A stretch of 22,462 nt of DNA from JBOGGX01 sp050744245. Its GTDB lineage: Bacteria; Actinomycetota; Acidimicrobiia; Acidimicrobiales; JBOGGX01. A program made the position numbers and the translations under genes. The notes beneath the pieces were generated by a model. It made no database searches and had not been told where the DNA came from. It saw only the letters and a list, made by a program, of their open reading frames with translations. This document shows positions 22,458-22,462 of the stretch, in pieces (the stretch's first letter is position 1; each line of letters starts with the position of its first letter). Location of the stretch: positions 1 to 22,462 of the forward strand of contig JBOGGX010000272.1 of assembly GCA_050744245.1 (NCBI GenBank), read 5' to 3'.

Positions 22458-22462
22458 AAGGC

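Noticed and set aside
1..22462. tRNA, rRNA, insertion sequence or prophage genes
   Set aside because: None was recognised on either strand by eye; a covariance-model scan would be decisive for small RNAs.

Overview
The window is very GC-rich and tightly packed. It has many GTG starts, genes that overlap by 1-14 bases, actinobacterial lipoproteins with Thr-rich linkers, a WS/DGAT acyltransferase and a PAC2-family protein. This points to a high-GC actinobacterium. I lean towards Acidimicrobiia, but that is an inference from gene content and not a phylogenetic result. No rRNA, tRNA, CRISPR array, transposase or phage gene is visible.

Layout. 1-2006: the 3' end of an apolipoprotein N-acyltransferase-like gene, facing a D-aminoacyl-tRNA deacylase and a phosphoribosyltransferase. 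2007-2153: a divergent control region with a nested palindrome. 2154-5246: an overlapping trio of GT4 glycosyltransferase, SAM methyltransferase and alpha/alpha-toroid protein, probably a glycan or lipid pathway. 5254-7265: a secreted, C-terminally anchored protein, an ECF sigma factor and its membrane-bound partner. 7302-12919: a cyanophycin locus. A Mur-ligase protein with a CphA-type N-domain but no ATP-grasp domain converges on a cyanophycinase-cyanophycin synthetase operon. 12957-13613: a class I SAM methyltransferase. It is divergent, with only 14 bases between starts, from a four-gene operon at 13628-18100 (DUF2254 membrane protein, acyl-CoA thioesterase II, PQQ-type sugar dehydrogenase lipoprotein, lytic transglycosylase lipoprotein) whose three junctions all overlap by 3-4 bases. 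18105-18590: decayed toxin-antitoxin remnants. 18631-19431: a GNAT acetyltransferase and a broken DUF6174-like lipoprotein gene whose start codons overlap head to head. 19590-22313: msrB, a PAC2-family gene and a convergent WS/DGAT gene. 22328-22462: a cluster of GC-rich hairpins.

Two themes stand out. First, storage: cyanophycin (nitrogen) and WS/DGAT (neutral lipid) genes lie within about 13 kb. The CphA-like protein that lacks the ATP-grasp domain is the best candidate for something undescribed. Second, gene starts: most genes that begin a transcription unit have a TANNNT-like hexamer 6-9 bases before the start codon and no Shine-Dalgarno sequence, as expected for leaderless transcripts. 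Operon-internal genes start instead by overlap or with a purine-rich site. This rule helps fix several starts and exposes two overlapping divergent promoters at 13614-13627.
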